64,000 bases of DNA from Cyanophora paradoxa. Lineage: Eukaryota > Glaucocystophyceae > Cyanophorales > Cyanophoraceae. Of the stretch, positions 42,950 to 53,892 are shown piece by piece; within the stretch, counting starts at the first letter, position 1, and each line of letters opens with the position of its first letter. The position numbers were made by a program, and so were the translations under genes. The notes under the pieces are model-generated. The model did not search any database. It saw nothing but the letters and a program-made list of their open reading frames with translations, and had not been told where the DNA came from. The stretch is taken from assembly GCA_004431415.1 (NCBI GenBank), contig QPMI01000521.1, positions 62,001-126,000 of the forward strand. The letters run 5' to 3'.

Positions 42950-45900
42950 TCACTTGGCTTTGCGGGGACCGCGCGCCCGATCGGTGCCGCCCAGCTTCGT
43001 TTCGAGGGAGAGGACGAAGTCCTCCGCCTGCTTGCGGAGGGCGGCGGGGGCTCCCTCGACGAGGGCCGCCTCCCTCGCCTGCGACAGCGCCTCCCGCTCT
43101 TTGCCTTGAATCGAGAGGATCTGGGCGAGCTGCAACCGCAGCTGCGCCAAATTCAATAAGTGCCCGTGCATACATATTTTAAGCTTTGAAGATGAGAACA
43201 ACTTCCAAGGCTCACCGAAATTCGGAGCTCCGAGACGTGGGCAGATTCTAGAGCAGAGTTGACCGAATCCGAAGCATTCGCCGATCCGTAGTCGTGCGTA
43301 TGAATGTAGTCGACAAGCTCGATGCCCTGGCGCGCCGAATCCGCTGCATCGGACATGGATTCGCTGTCGTTGGACTCTCTCTCAAGCACGTAAGCGATGA
43401 AACGATGCGTGACAGTTGCACATGTCATTTCTTCTTTTCTAGCCGCTTCAAGTTCGCCGATACCGCCGTAGAGCTGCGTCAGGAATTTGAAATCGTCGGC
43501 CAAGACCTCCAGCGAGTGGCGGTAGATCAGGTTCCTAGGATCCTTGCGGGAGGCGATGCTGGGCTGGTCTCCCAGACGGGCCAGTGCCCTGTACATGACG
43601 TCACGGTGCTTGTCGATTTCAGCAATGTCGACAAGGCCTTTGGAGCAAGCGTCGATCTGCATATGCACAGTCTGTGAGTTTCGCGAATGCAGATCTAGAA
43701 TACATTAATTCCAGCCAATTTAAATGGGTTGCGAACCATGTCATCTCCACCGCGCTGAATTTGTGTCTCCAAAAGATCTTGCAAGAAAAAGGTTTTCTCT
43801 TTCTCGATTGCATCGAAGGGGCCCAACGACCCCGCAGTCCGGGCAGCAGCAAGCGCCTCGCCCAAGCGGGGATCTTGAGCAGGATCCAGATGGACTTCGC
43901 CGTCTTGAGAAGTCCAACCAGCTAGAGCCTTAGCCAGCGTCATGTGCACCTACAGCCCGTTATGTAACGTCATGAAATTCGTGCTCATCATGTAAAGTGA
44001 ATAGAACGAGGAATTCGAATTCGAAGACACACCCTGTATTGAAGCGTAGGATCCGGATCCGGAACTTGCAAGGCGAGTTCGATGCTCTGGCGAGCGAACT
44101 CCTCTGCTTGCTCAAATTTCTTCGTTTGTATAAGACATTCAGCTGCCGCGTAGGCCGCGTGCGCCATGCAATCAAGCAAGCCCGGCTGCGCTTCAAGCAA
44201 TCGCATCCTCTCCGGCGCTGTACATGTCGCCAGCAGCTGACGCAGGTTCTCTGTCTTTGGACCAGCCAGCTCGCAGTAGTCGGCTTCCAGCTTCGAATTC
44301 GAATCTAAACGCACGTGCGCGCGTGACTGCCCATGGCTATTGCCACGGCGGCCGGCGCCGCTGTATAGCCTGGAGCGCAGTCGTTGGTACTCGTCTATGA
44401 AATCAGTAGAAGCCCGGTACACAGGACTGCTCTTGATGTCGAAACTTGCACGGGTTGAAGCAGGGTGCTCTCGATCGATGTCACCGCGACCACGGCCGCT
44501 TTCAATTTCTGTGTTGTTGGGAGGGTGAATACGGCTGTTTGATGGAGCGACACTGTTTCTATTTGACGCAAGCTGCACAGTAGTGCTACCGGCATTGGAA
44601 GGCAGCGCGCCGAGGTCGAACCTGTGCGTTTGAAGAAATTGTCAACAAAAGTGTACAAACAGCTCCCGCAAACACCCAAAAATCAGAGAAATTACCTCTG
44701 GCGGCACTCTTCGGCACGATCGCGTTCGCCAGCGCTCTCGAACAATGTGGCGGCGGCGAGGGCGCGTGCACGCTGCTCCTTCACATTTCGCGCACCTGCT
44801 CGATTGCAAACGAAAATAAGATTCTCATGAATATTCATCTCCGCGGCCGCGATTTGCAAATTGCAAGGCGAATTCGAACCGGCAGCTGCCGCGCGCTGGA
44901 GCTCCAACTCCGCCTCTGCCAGCGAGGCCAGCGCCTTGCTGCCCGCGTTCTCGAAGGCCCGCTTGGCAGCTTCAAAGAGGCGACGCTCCAGGAACTGCCG
45001 GCCCCGCGCCTCCCACTCGGCAGGAGTGCTCTCCGCGATCCGAGGTGCGCCCTTGCCGCGGGCATCGCGCGCCGCCGTTTTCGCGTCCAAACTCTATGCA
45101 GACAAGACCGTACGCGTGAGCAAAACGGAAGTGCGACACGGTTCTGCAACACACCTGTACAACGCCCACGTTTGAGAGCAGCTCGAAAATCGGCCTGCGG
45201 AGTGCGCTGTCCTCATCGTAGATCCTGCACGCGCATGTGCAAAAAACGGTGGTTAGATATCGATATGTACATGTGCGTAAACACTAGCTCGATATGAAGT
45301 GACGAGGTTTCAAGAATGATCGCACCAGACGGCATTTTTGGCGCGAGTGATGGCGGTGTAAAGCTGTTTCAATTCGGGCGCAACCAGCCGGTGCTTGTGG
45401 GGATCGAAGCTGCTCTTTGCTTTCGCCTTCCCTTTGTCGTCTTGGAGGCTCTGCATATGCCCATGCCAGAATTTCGATCAGCTTTACTACGGCACTTACA
45501 AGGGCTTGCGGCGAGCGCACACGCTCGAGAGAAGAGAAATCGAATGGCGCCGCCGCCGCAGCGCCCGAGGCTGCCGCTGACGCCGCTGCCTTAACGCGCT
45601 CGCGCACGTCGCTCTCGGCTGCGCGCGCTGCCTCTCGCCACATCTGCACCCGCTCGTCCCGCCCGGGAGAGTCCGTGAAGAAGTTGACGCTGGACATGGA
45701 AAAGCACCCAGTGTTATAATCAGTAAGCCAAAATCATGATCTTGATCTTAAAATCGTGCAGTTCGCACATGAGGACGTCGTCGAACTCGAGGCCCTTGGC
45801 CTCCTCGACCGTCAGGATGTTCGAGCGCCCGAGCGCGTCCTCCAGCCGCGCCTTCCGCCGCTCCTCTCGCACGACGACCACCTGGTTCGCGCCAAGGTGG

Positions 45901-48900
45901 ACGTCGGGCGACCGAGGGGACTTGGCCACGTCCGGGCCGAAGAGGAACACAGCGAGCTCCCGCAGATTGCTGAACGTCAGCAGCAGCGGTGGCGGACCAG
46001 AACGAAGGCCTGCGCGGCGCGGGCGTCAGCTGGATTCGATCAGCGAGCGAGATCAGCCGCCATCACCAGTGTCCCGCTGCAGGACGTCGATTTCGCGGTC
46101 GAACAGCAGCTCGAGCATATCGACGACGACGGAGGAGCACGCCAGGATGCCAGACTGAGACCGGTAGTTCTGCGTCCGTCCGGCCATGACCACATGTTAA
46201 CGTTATAATCAGAGATATGGACGCTCATTTTCACAATTTAATCAAAAGCAGCCTTGGCACCTGAGTGAGCTGCCAGATGGGGAGCTGCCCGGGGGAGACC
46301 AGCGCCCGGGAGACTTTGCCCTGGGCATGGAAGAGCGATCGCAGGTCGCAGAAGCGGAAGGAAACGCCGCGCGCGATGGTCTGGCAGAAAGTTAGCCGCC
46401 AATGTGAAGCACGCGAACGTGGGTCAGCACGTACTTGGCACGTGTCGCCGCAGAAGAAGAGGCCGCCCGCGTCTCCGCTCACGGCCGCCGCCAGCGCCAG
46501 CTCCGCCTGAGTAAAGTCCTGCACCTGAGGCCGGGGTCGTCAGGCCTATCCATATGCATAGGGGGCTTCTCACATTCCGAACCAGCGACGGGCTTACCTC
46601 GTCGACGATGATCTCGTGGATCGGTGGGCCCGTGTACCCCTGCCGATTCACCTCGCGGTAGATGTGATGCACGGCGTCCTGCGTAGCTCCGCTCAGGGCA
46701 AGCCTCGGACGACCGCGAAATTGACGCGAATTTTTTAGATGGCTCGCAATTGCAAGTCCTAGGGCTCACGGTGACGTCGTAGAGGTTGCGGCGGCGCTTG
46801 GCGTCGCGGTACGCGCCGTGCAGCTCGTAGATGGCCCGCCGCTGCTCCTCGTCCAGCCGCGAGCTGCGTGCACGCACAGTAAGGACGGCGAAATTGCGAA
46901 ATGTATCAGAGGAGCAGGCGCGGCGCATGCGCACCGGTTGCGCCCCAAAGCAAAGTAGGCCTCTTGGTCGAGGTACCCCTCATCGCGCCCCAGGCTCTCC
47001 ACGCTACCCCTGAATCGCGGTCAGGAAGGCCCGGATATGCGGCGGACGAGGGAAGGGCACTGGATCAGCGAGAGGAACTCGGTCCAGACGAGCATGGAGT
47101 GGGGAAGGCCTGAGGGCCGCTTCGAGCTCGAGCCCTTTGCCGAAGACAGGGCGGGCCAGAGCTCCTCTTCGAAGAGCTCGTACGTCACCAGCCGCGCCCC
47201 CTCCGGCCGCGGGAAGAACCGCCGCTCCGCATCCAGTGTCCCGTCCACCAGCCGCAGCCACTTCCGGCCCGTCACTGCCGCCCCGCGTGAGTCGAGCTCG
47301 AGGATTCTGACACCGAGTAGCTATGGAGCCTATGGCGCGGAGCCGATCACGAGAAGAGGGGGGTATGATCCGAGGATACCGAAGAGGGGGTACGAGTCAT
47401 CGGAGAGTGCGCCGAGCGAGTCTGGGAGATCGGCGTCGACGCGACCCAGCGGCGGGAGGGCCTCGTCACCCTCCGCGGGCTGCGAGAGGAGCGCGTGGCC
47501 CTCCTCCTGCTCGAGGATCAGCCGAGGGCCCACCGGATGCGTATGCGAGGCGGGGAAATGGCGCACGAGGCGGGAGAAGAGGCGGCGGACTTCGGCGAGG
47601 AGGGCGGGGTTCGTGGTGAGGAAGACGGCGCGCAGGTGCCCGGACGGCAGCAGCGCCGCCCCGCGCCCCAGCGACCAGTACGCGTGGTACAGCGACCAGA
47701 GCCTGCGGCGCGGCAGATTAGCGGCGCGGAGGCTCGCGCCAGCGACTGCACGCACCGGACGATCGCGCAGCTCGTCTTGCCCGTCCCCGAACGGCCGACG
47801 GCGAGGACGGGTCCGGGGGCGCAGATCAGGTTCAGCTCCGCAGCACTGAAGAAGACGATAAGACAGAAAAGCAAAGCAAAGGAGAGGAGGAATGGAGGAC
47901 GGGGCGCACGAGATCTCAGCGCGCCCGTTGGCCGGCGTGTCTTCGGATCCGCCGGCGAGCGGGCGGCCTGCGAGCGCCTCGCGCGCGATCTCTTCCGCGC
48001 GGCGCCGCACTTGCTCCACCACCGGCAGGTCTGCGAGCCGTCAGAGAGTGCAAGCGGCTCTGGGCCGGCGAACGCAGACCGTGCTGGATCGCAGGACGAG
48101 GGCGCGTCGCTGCATGATCTGCATTCGGCCCTTCCGCTGGTGCCAAAGAAGGCGGCTCGACAGCCGCAAGAGCGGACAGCTCCAGCGTGAACTCGTCCGC
48201 GGGAGAGGATGGCGGCGGCGGTCCATCTGCCGGCAGTCTCCGCGGAGCGCGGACACCGCCGGCTTCAGGCGGCCGCTGCGGCGGCCGCGGCGGAGCGAGA
48301 GCCGTCGCCTGTCGCTGCCGGAAGCGCCCGGAGATCGCCCGCACTGCCGCCGGCACCCGGTCGTGGTCGCATACGTCCCTGCGATCGCAGTGGGTGACGG
48401 ATCCCGGATCGAGTGAGGGGCTGGCGGCGGGGGGGCGGCAGCAGGCACCAGAGCAGGATCTTGTCCCTCCAGCACGCGTGCCGCTCCGAGAAGCAGAAGA
48501 CCTGCGCCGAAGTAAGCGCTGGCCACGTGCAGTCGCAAGGAACGGCGTAAGGCGGTGGAAGCGAACCTCCTCCCACAGGAGCCGCCACCCGAGCGGCAGG
48601 TAAGACTCGAAAAGCGCCATTCCCGTCTCGGCCTGCGCGCGAATCGGTAACGAAAGCCCGAAAGCGGTCCGAAAGCGATGGGCGCACGTGGGCGAGGGGC
48701 TTGGCGTGATTTGCGCTGCTCCGGAAGTCGCGGCCCTCGACGAGCAGCCTCAGCTTCTTGAGCATCGGCGTGCGGAGCGCCGCGTCCAGATTCCGCCACG
48801 ATCTGAAGCATCGACGCGTGATCTCGACTTCCCTGCGCACATGCGAGGCGCGTAGGTCTTCAAATGCACACGAGGCAACAAGCCAGGCAACAAGTCATCG

Positions 48901-49143
48901 CGCGCACCAGCATCCGTCGGCGGCTGACAGCTCCGCGAGCGCCTCCACGCGCTCCTGCACACCGCCCTCGAGCTCGTTGCGCTCGAGTTCGCCATCGATA
49001 TCGCCGGCACTGTTCTCATGACCGGGAGCGCTGCGCTCCTCGCCCGCGGCCGGCGAGTGGCCATCGACCACGATGGGCGGGAGCGGCGGGACCGACAGCG
49101 TCTCCCGCCTTTCTGCGAGGAACTCGACGGCGGTCTCCATCAA
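42950..49143 (-). CDS. TRANK1-like superfamily 1 (UvrD-type) helicase with TPR-like C-terminal region
   Basis: This is a large multi-exon helicase. From ATG 49143 (MMETAVEFLAERRETLSVPP) it proceeds through NLDAALRTPMLKKLRLLVEG to the P-loop VLAVGRSGTGKTSCAIVR. Then come FLTTNPALLAEVRRLFSRL, LSDDSYPLF, VTGRKWLRLVDGTLDAE, LVTYELFEEELWPAL and LDEEQRRAIYELHGAYRDAK. Motif II is GPPIHEIIVDEVQDFTQAEL, followed by GGLFFCGDTCQTIARGVSF, QNYRSQSGILACSSVVVDML and ILTVEEAKGLEFDDVLMCEL, ending in the UvrD motif VI region (YTAITRAKNAVWIYDED). These match the helicase core of TPR/ankyrin-repeat protein TRANK1. The C-terminal third has helical repeats (CMAHAAYAAAECLIQTKKFE, LRLQLAQILSIQGKEREAL) compatible with TPRs. 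The substrate is unknown. The reading stops at 42950; a further exon is possible. Confidence 0.75.
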
Positions 49144-49449
49144 GAGCCCAAGCCACCCGCAGAGCTGCTCTGCCCGCAGAGCTGCTCTGCGAGAGAGCGA
49201 CTGGAAAGTAAAGATGAGTCGATGAGCAGCTGACTGGGGTCACTGCTTCGCGCGAGCCGCTGACTGCGGTCACGCGCTGCGTTCGCTCAGGATGGGGTCG
49301 ACGCGACTGGACGAGCTCGAGGCGTGCAACATTAACGCAAGCAATGCAAGCGCTTTGACGTCCGCCTCCTTCCCGTGCGCTTCGAAATCGGTGCGTCGCG
49401 CGCGAAACCGAAGCGGCGGATCTGCAGCTGTACCCCTACGTGCATCAAT

Positions 49450-49860
49450 GTATTTAAATTTTTTTTTTTTGAGAGACTACGGTGGGGCGAACCCCCCGTA
49501 GGTAGTGATATTAAAGACAACAAAGCAATCACAAATCAAAGATACAGTAAACTAGCACAAAATATATACAGAATCAAGAGGGATCACGAGAAGGGACACG
49601 ATCAGAAGAACGCAAAAGATAAGGAGAACGAGCACGAGGAGAAGGAGTAGAAGAGCTCAAGGGCGTCGATGCAGAAGTACTAGTCACACTAGAACGACGA
49701 GGAGCACGGGGACGCAGCAAATAAGGAGAACGAGCACGAGGAACTACAGTCGAAGACGAAGATCTAGACGAAGACGACAAGACAGAGCTAACAGCAGAAC
49801 TAGAAGAGCCCTGACATCGATTGGAAACGCTATGAAGGCATAACTGGCATAACTGATCTA
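49450..49860 (-). mobile_element. Degenerate retroelement-like insertion (3' end with hairpin and poly-A)
   Basis: This patch has distinctly lower GC in the gap between the helicase and LRR genes. Read on the minus strand, a Ser/Arg-rich frame (SSSRSSSSTVVPRARSPYLL, 49,574-49,780) is followed by a hairpin (CTACGG and CCGTAG arms, 49,477-49,501) and then a run of about 12 A (T run at 49,457-49,469 on plus), like a non-LTR retrotransposon 3' end. GGAGAACGAGCACGAGGA occurs twice, near 49,620 and 49,724. No reverse transcriptase and no clear target-site duplication is seen. Confidence 0.35.
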
Positions 49861-49927
49861 CATGTACACAACAGTGACCGCGGATTGGGAGCCGCCTGAA
49901 GCTAAAGCATGCTGGCGCGCGCCGTGG

Positions 49928-51862
49928 CTACTTCTTCTTCTTGCCCTTGCCCTTCTTCTTCTTGCCCCCCTTCTTGGACTTGGCGTTCCGGTCCAGGATC
50001 GTGCACAAGTCCTTCAGCACCGCCGGCGGCACCCGCTGCGCGCGCGCGAGAGAGAGAAAAGGGGGGGTGAGCCAGGGGCCGACGTCGACGCGGCGGCGCG
50101 GGCCCGACGAAGCAGGGCGGACCTCGGTGATCTGTATGTCCTTCATCGTCGCGTTGCTCGTCATCGCCTCCACCAGCGCCGTCGCCCCTGCGCGTCGGAG
50201 GCGGGCGGGGCCGGTCATGTCCAGGCGCGCTCCGCTGCGAATGGAGTCCGCGAGCCGGCGCACCCTGCTCGCCGATGAGGTTGTGCTGCAGGTTCAGCTC
50301 CGTCAGCGTCGTGCTTGCCGTCACCGCCTCCCGTAGCGCCTGTACCCCCGACCGTCGGCATTCCCCCGGAGCGGGGGACGAAGCTGAAAGGGGTACGGGC
50401 GCACGAGGAGCGCCTCGGGCTCGTTGGCGAAGAGGTTGTCGGCGAGGTTCAGCCGCGTCAGGCTCGCGCTGCGCGCGCGGGGAAACGAGCTCAGCCCTAT
50501 CTTTTTCGAGAGAAAGGTTGAGGCGGGCCCAGTCCCGGGCATTCGGGGCGGGGTGCGGCTCAGCCCTCACCTCTTCTTGATGCCCTCGCACATGTCCCGT
50601 AGGCCCGACGCCTCCAGCCGGTTCCCCTGCACGTCCAGGATCCTGCCGGGGTACACATGAGCGGTCAGCACGAGGGTACAGGCGCGGCGGGGCGGCGGGG
50701 GGCACCGGAGCTTGGGGTGGGCGAGGGCGCCGAGGGAGAGGAGGGCGCCGGAGGGCGGCCCGAGGCCGCAGTAGGCGAGGGAGAGGGAGGTCAGCGTCTG
50801 GTTCGCCTTCAGGCCCTCCGAGAGCTCCCGCAGGCCCTCGTCCCCTGCCGCCCCGCCCCTTCGACTCGCAGGGGAGGGGGGGGAAGGAGTGGGCCGAGGG
50901 GGGTACGGGGGCTTCTCAGGGGGGTACCGATCGGGTTGTGCTCGAGGGAGAGGGACACGAGCGCGCCGTTCGTCTTCAGCTCCGTGCCCAGCGCCGCGCA
51001 GCCGACGGGACTGATCTGGGGGGCGGTTCGGGGCCCGGCCCAGGTGGTGGGAGGGAAGGGGAGTACGCGCGCACCCTGCAGTCGAGGAGCTCGAGGTGCC
51101 TGAGCGTTGGCTGCTTCTGCAGGAACTCCACCTGGGTACCCGTTGGAAGGGGGGGAGGGAGCGCAGGGGGTGCAGGGACACGGGACGCACCACGGCGGCC
51201 ACTGCGGGAACCGGACGGGGTCGAGGCGGATCCGCGGGTGAGCTGGGGGGGGGGGGGGGGGGGGTAGGGGGGGTCCGGGCGGGTGAGGGGCACCGCCGGC
51301 GTCCTGTGAGTTGGTGCGCCAGAAGCAGAGGGCCAGCAGGTACGAGTAGCTGCGGCGGCCGCGCCCGGTGGGCGGAGAGAGCGGCGCGGCGGCCGCGCGC
51401 GCGCCCCCGCGGCGCTTGCACCTCTTGATCGCCTCCATGAAGAGGCGCGTGCCGACAGGCCCCAGCTCCCCGTCAGAGATCGTAAGCTGCACCGGCGCGT
51501 CAGTCGCGGGCGGCGTAGAAAGAGAAAGAGGGGGGGGCGGGCGGGCGGGCGGCGCGCGCCTGTCTGCAGAGGGCGCCGTCCTCTTCGGCCGCCTCGATGG
51601 CCTGGTTCAGGCGGGCGACGAGGCCCGGGGCTGTGTTGACGCCCAGCTTGCGGCACTCGCCCACGTACAGGTCCCGCATCCGCTTCACCGCCGCGTAGAT
51701 CTGATCCGCTGCGGGGCGTGGCGTGGGCCATGGCCACGGGGGCGCGGGGGCGCGGGGCCAGAGGCCGGGCTTAGCTACCGCACCATCGAGCTCAGGCTCC
51801 GCCGCCTTCTTGCCTTTTCCCTTTCCCTTGCCCTTGCCCTTCCCTTTCGCCTTGCCGGCCAT
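49928..51862 (-). CDS. Leucine-rich-repeat protein with Lys/Gly-rich tails (RNase-inhibitor type)
   Basis: Multiple exons encode an LRR solenoid of the RNase-inhibitor/NLRC3 type. The start is MAGKAKGKGKGKGKGKGKKA, then DQIYAAVKRMRDLYVGECRK and NTAPGLVARLNQAIEAAEED. Repeats include LTISDGELGPVGTRLFMEAI, QPTLRHLELLDCR, TNGALVSLSLEHNPIG, NQTLTSLSLAYCGLG, ILDVQGNRLEASGLRDMC, SLTRLNLADNLFA, TTLTELNLQHNLIGE and SNATMKDIQITE. It ends LCTILDRNAKSKKGGKKKKG plus more Lys at 49928. Basic low-complexity tracts at both ends suggest binding to nucleic acid or tubulin, which is a guess. G runs (up to 19 at 51,246) mark introns. Confidence 0.7.
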
Positions 51863-51951
51863 GGCTGGCGAGGGTCTGCCGCGTTCCTATCTAAGGCCGA
51901 AGTTGCTCCGCTGGCCGCCGCGCCGACGGAGCGCTAGCTAAGTTTTCAAGC

Positions 51952-52224
51952 CTAGCTACTTGCCGCTGTACAAGCGCCGCCTGCTAGAAGCTCGATCCAC
52001 TCGGGACGCGCCTGCGGAATCCCTAGCGCCGCGAGGGCGGCAGGCAGCGGTTTCAATGAGATCAGCGGCGCAGGGAAATGCTGATCAGAGTCTCCGACCC
52101 CTGCGACAAGATGCTGCTTCACGCCGTCTTTTGTAGCTTGCTGTACCCCGCGTCGTCCCCTCCCCCCACGACTTGCCTTCGCCAAAAACGTGTCGAAGCG
52201 GGCGCGCTCACCGTGAGAGAGCAC
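51952..52224 (-). CDS. Hypothetical small protein
   Basis: A minus-strand frame reads HGERARFDTFLAKAS, then (probably after a short intron ending GGTACAG) QATKDGVKQHLVAGVGDSDQ and HFPAPLISLKPLPAALAALG, ending at 51952. Composition looks coding and it lies just upstream of the LRR gene on the same strand. A Met-initiated frame starting at 52255 might supply the first exon, but phases do not fit. No family is recognised. Confidence 0.28.
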   Translation of the reverse strand: MLSHGERARFDTFLAKASRGGRGRRGVQQATKDGVKQHLVAGVGDSDQHFPAPLISLKPLPAALAALGIPQARPEWIELLAGGACTAASS

Positions 52225-52508
52225 CGAGGGTGAGCGTCAGACGGGTCAGCCGCATAAAAAGCGGGACGATGGCGGTCTGCTCACACTTTCCTCGAGATCC
52301 AGCAAGCGCCCCGGCAAGAGCTAGAGCTAGCGTCCGCCGACGAATAAACACCGGCCAGCGAAGCCAGCTCAGGCGTCTTCGGACCCTCAAACCAATAAAA
52401 GAATGTGCGTCCCATTTGAAAGCCGTTTCCCAACGGCGAGCACGCGCACCGCGGCTCCTATGTCGACTGGGCTAACGGGCGCCTCCGCGCAGGAACTCCC
52501 GCGACAAC

Positions 52509-53507
52509 ATGACCGGCGCGAGCATCCAGCTGCAGACGGCCGAGGCGGGCGCCTCTGCGAAGGCCGCAGGCGTGGGCGCCGCCTTCGAGTGCGAGTTCCT
52601 GAACGTCACTTTCCGCGTGCGGGACGTGCAGCTGCAGCCCGACGAGCGCCTCGTGCTCCTGGGCGAGGGCGACGTGCTGGGGGACTTTGAGACGAGCCGC
52701 GGCTGCGACATGCGCCTCGTCGACGCCCTCCACGGCCTCTACGAGGCCGGCCCGCTCCGCATGCCCCTCCCCGCCGCCTCGACCCGCCCCGCGGACGGCG
52801 CCGCCCTCGCGGCCGGCGCGCGCTCCCTGCGCTACACGTACGCTCGGATGCCCTTCGCTCCGGCGCCCGGCAAGCTGCTGGACCCGGCCTACGACCCCGC
52901 CGGTCCCCGGTGCGCCGCCCTGTCGAATCTAACCATCTGCTCTCGAAGCCCTAAGGCTGATCCCCCGCGCGTGCGCAGGCGTGCGGTGCTCCCCGACGGC
53001 GGCGTCTCCGTGACGCTCGAGGACGCGTGGGCGGGCGCCGGCCCCCGCGTGCAGACCGTCGGCCGCGCCCGGGCCGCCCCGGAGCCGAACCCGGCCAAGC
53101 GGGAGCTTCCCGCGCCGGCGAGCGACGAGGAGGCCTCGGGGTCGGGGTCGGACGGGGACCGCGCCACCTTCTACACGCGGCCCTTCGGCATCGAGGACGG
53201 CGCCTCGCACTACCACCGGAGCGCCCGCTGCGGCCTCACCGCCCGCCGCCGCCGCGACGCTGCCTTCGTGCGCACTGTACCCCCCGGTCCGCCCGGCGAA
53301 CTCTCGCTGAACGTACCTCCCGCTCCGGCGCAGATCGAGAAGCACCGCCTGCTGCCCTGCCCGCGCTGCTGCCTCCAGGGCCCCGCCCCGTTCGGCCTGG
53401 ACGCGCCGGCGCCGGCGCCGGCGGCGCGGCCCATCCGCGCCGGCCTCGGCGTCGGGGGCCGGCCCTCGCCCCTCCCCGCCGCACCCACTTCCATCCCGGT
53501 CGCGTAA
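52509..53507 (+). CDS. CBM20-like domain plus His/Cys zinc-site protein
   Basis: The N-terminus (FECEFLNVTFRVRDVQLQP, DERLVLLGEGDVLGDFETS, RGCDMRLVDALHGLYEAG) follows the CBM20 starch-binding pattern of a leading strand, a V-x-L-x-G turn and an LG-x-W/F-like turn. The typical Trp is replaced by Phe in LGDFE. The C-terminal part has FYTRPFGIEDGASHYHRSAR, CGLTARRRR, then IEKHRLLPCPRCC, a Y-H-x4-C ... PCxxC arrangement seen in small zinc-binding tails. The frame is open throughout, but GTGCGC...CGCAG introns are likely at about 52,910-52,978 and 53,269-53,332 (both in phase). It could link starch binding to an unknown activity. Function is not assigned. Confidence 0.55.
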   Translation: MTGASIQLQTAEAGASAKAAGVGAAFECEFLNVTFRVRDVQLQPDERLVLLGEGDVLGDFETSRGCDMRLVDALHGLYEAGPLRMPLPAASTRPADGAALAAGARSLRYTYARMPFAPAPGKLLDPAYDPAGPRCAALSNLTICSRSPKADPPRVRRRAVLPDGGVSVTLEDAWAGAGPRVQTVGRARAAPEPNPAKRELPAPASDEEASGSGSDGDRATFYTRPFGIEDGASHYHRSARCGLTARRRRDAAFVRTVPPGPPGELSLNVPPAPAQIEKHRLLPCPRCCLQGPAPFGLDAPAPAPAARPIRAGLGVGGRPSPLPAAPTSIPVA

Positions 53508-53892
53508 ACCACACCCCCGCCGCCGGACTGTAGATGTAGATTACGCGTACGGTGTTTTCAGCGCCAGAGTGACACTGTACAGCCTTTCAAGCCGCCCCTT
53601 ACAGCTTGCCCGGGCGGCTCCACAGTCTTTAGCTAGGTAGGGAGTGCAGGCGCCAGCGCCTGCGTGTGCCTCCCGCATGTTTGATTTCGAATCCATGGCC
53701 ATCCTTTCATCGATATCTCTGCTGCAGATCTTGCGCACGCGCATGCGTAGAATCAAGCTTTAGGACCAATAAATTCAGTTTTATGATCAAAGTACATCAT
53801 GATCAGTGCGTCGATCGATGTCGATCGCTAAACTACTTAATGCGCGCCACATGCAAGCGTACAACAACGACTAACCGTACTAGACGCGCGCC
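53508..53892. other. Intergenic region, convergent 3' ends
   Basis: No gene or repeat is recognised. It holds small GATC- and ATCGATCGATGTCGATCG-like palindromes near 53,800-53,830. Confidence 0.45.
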
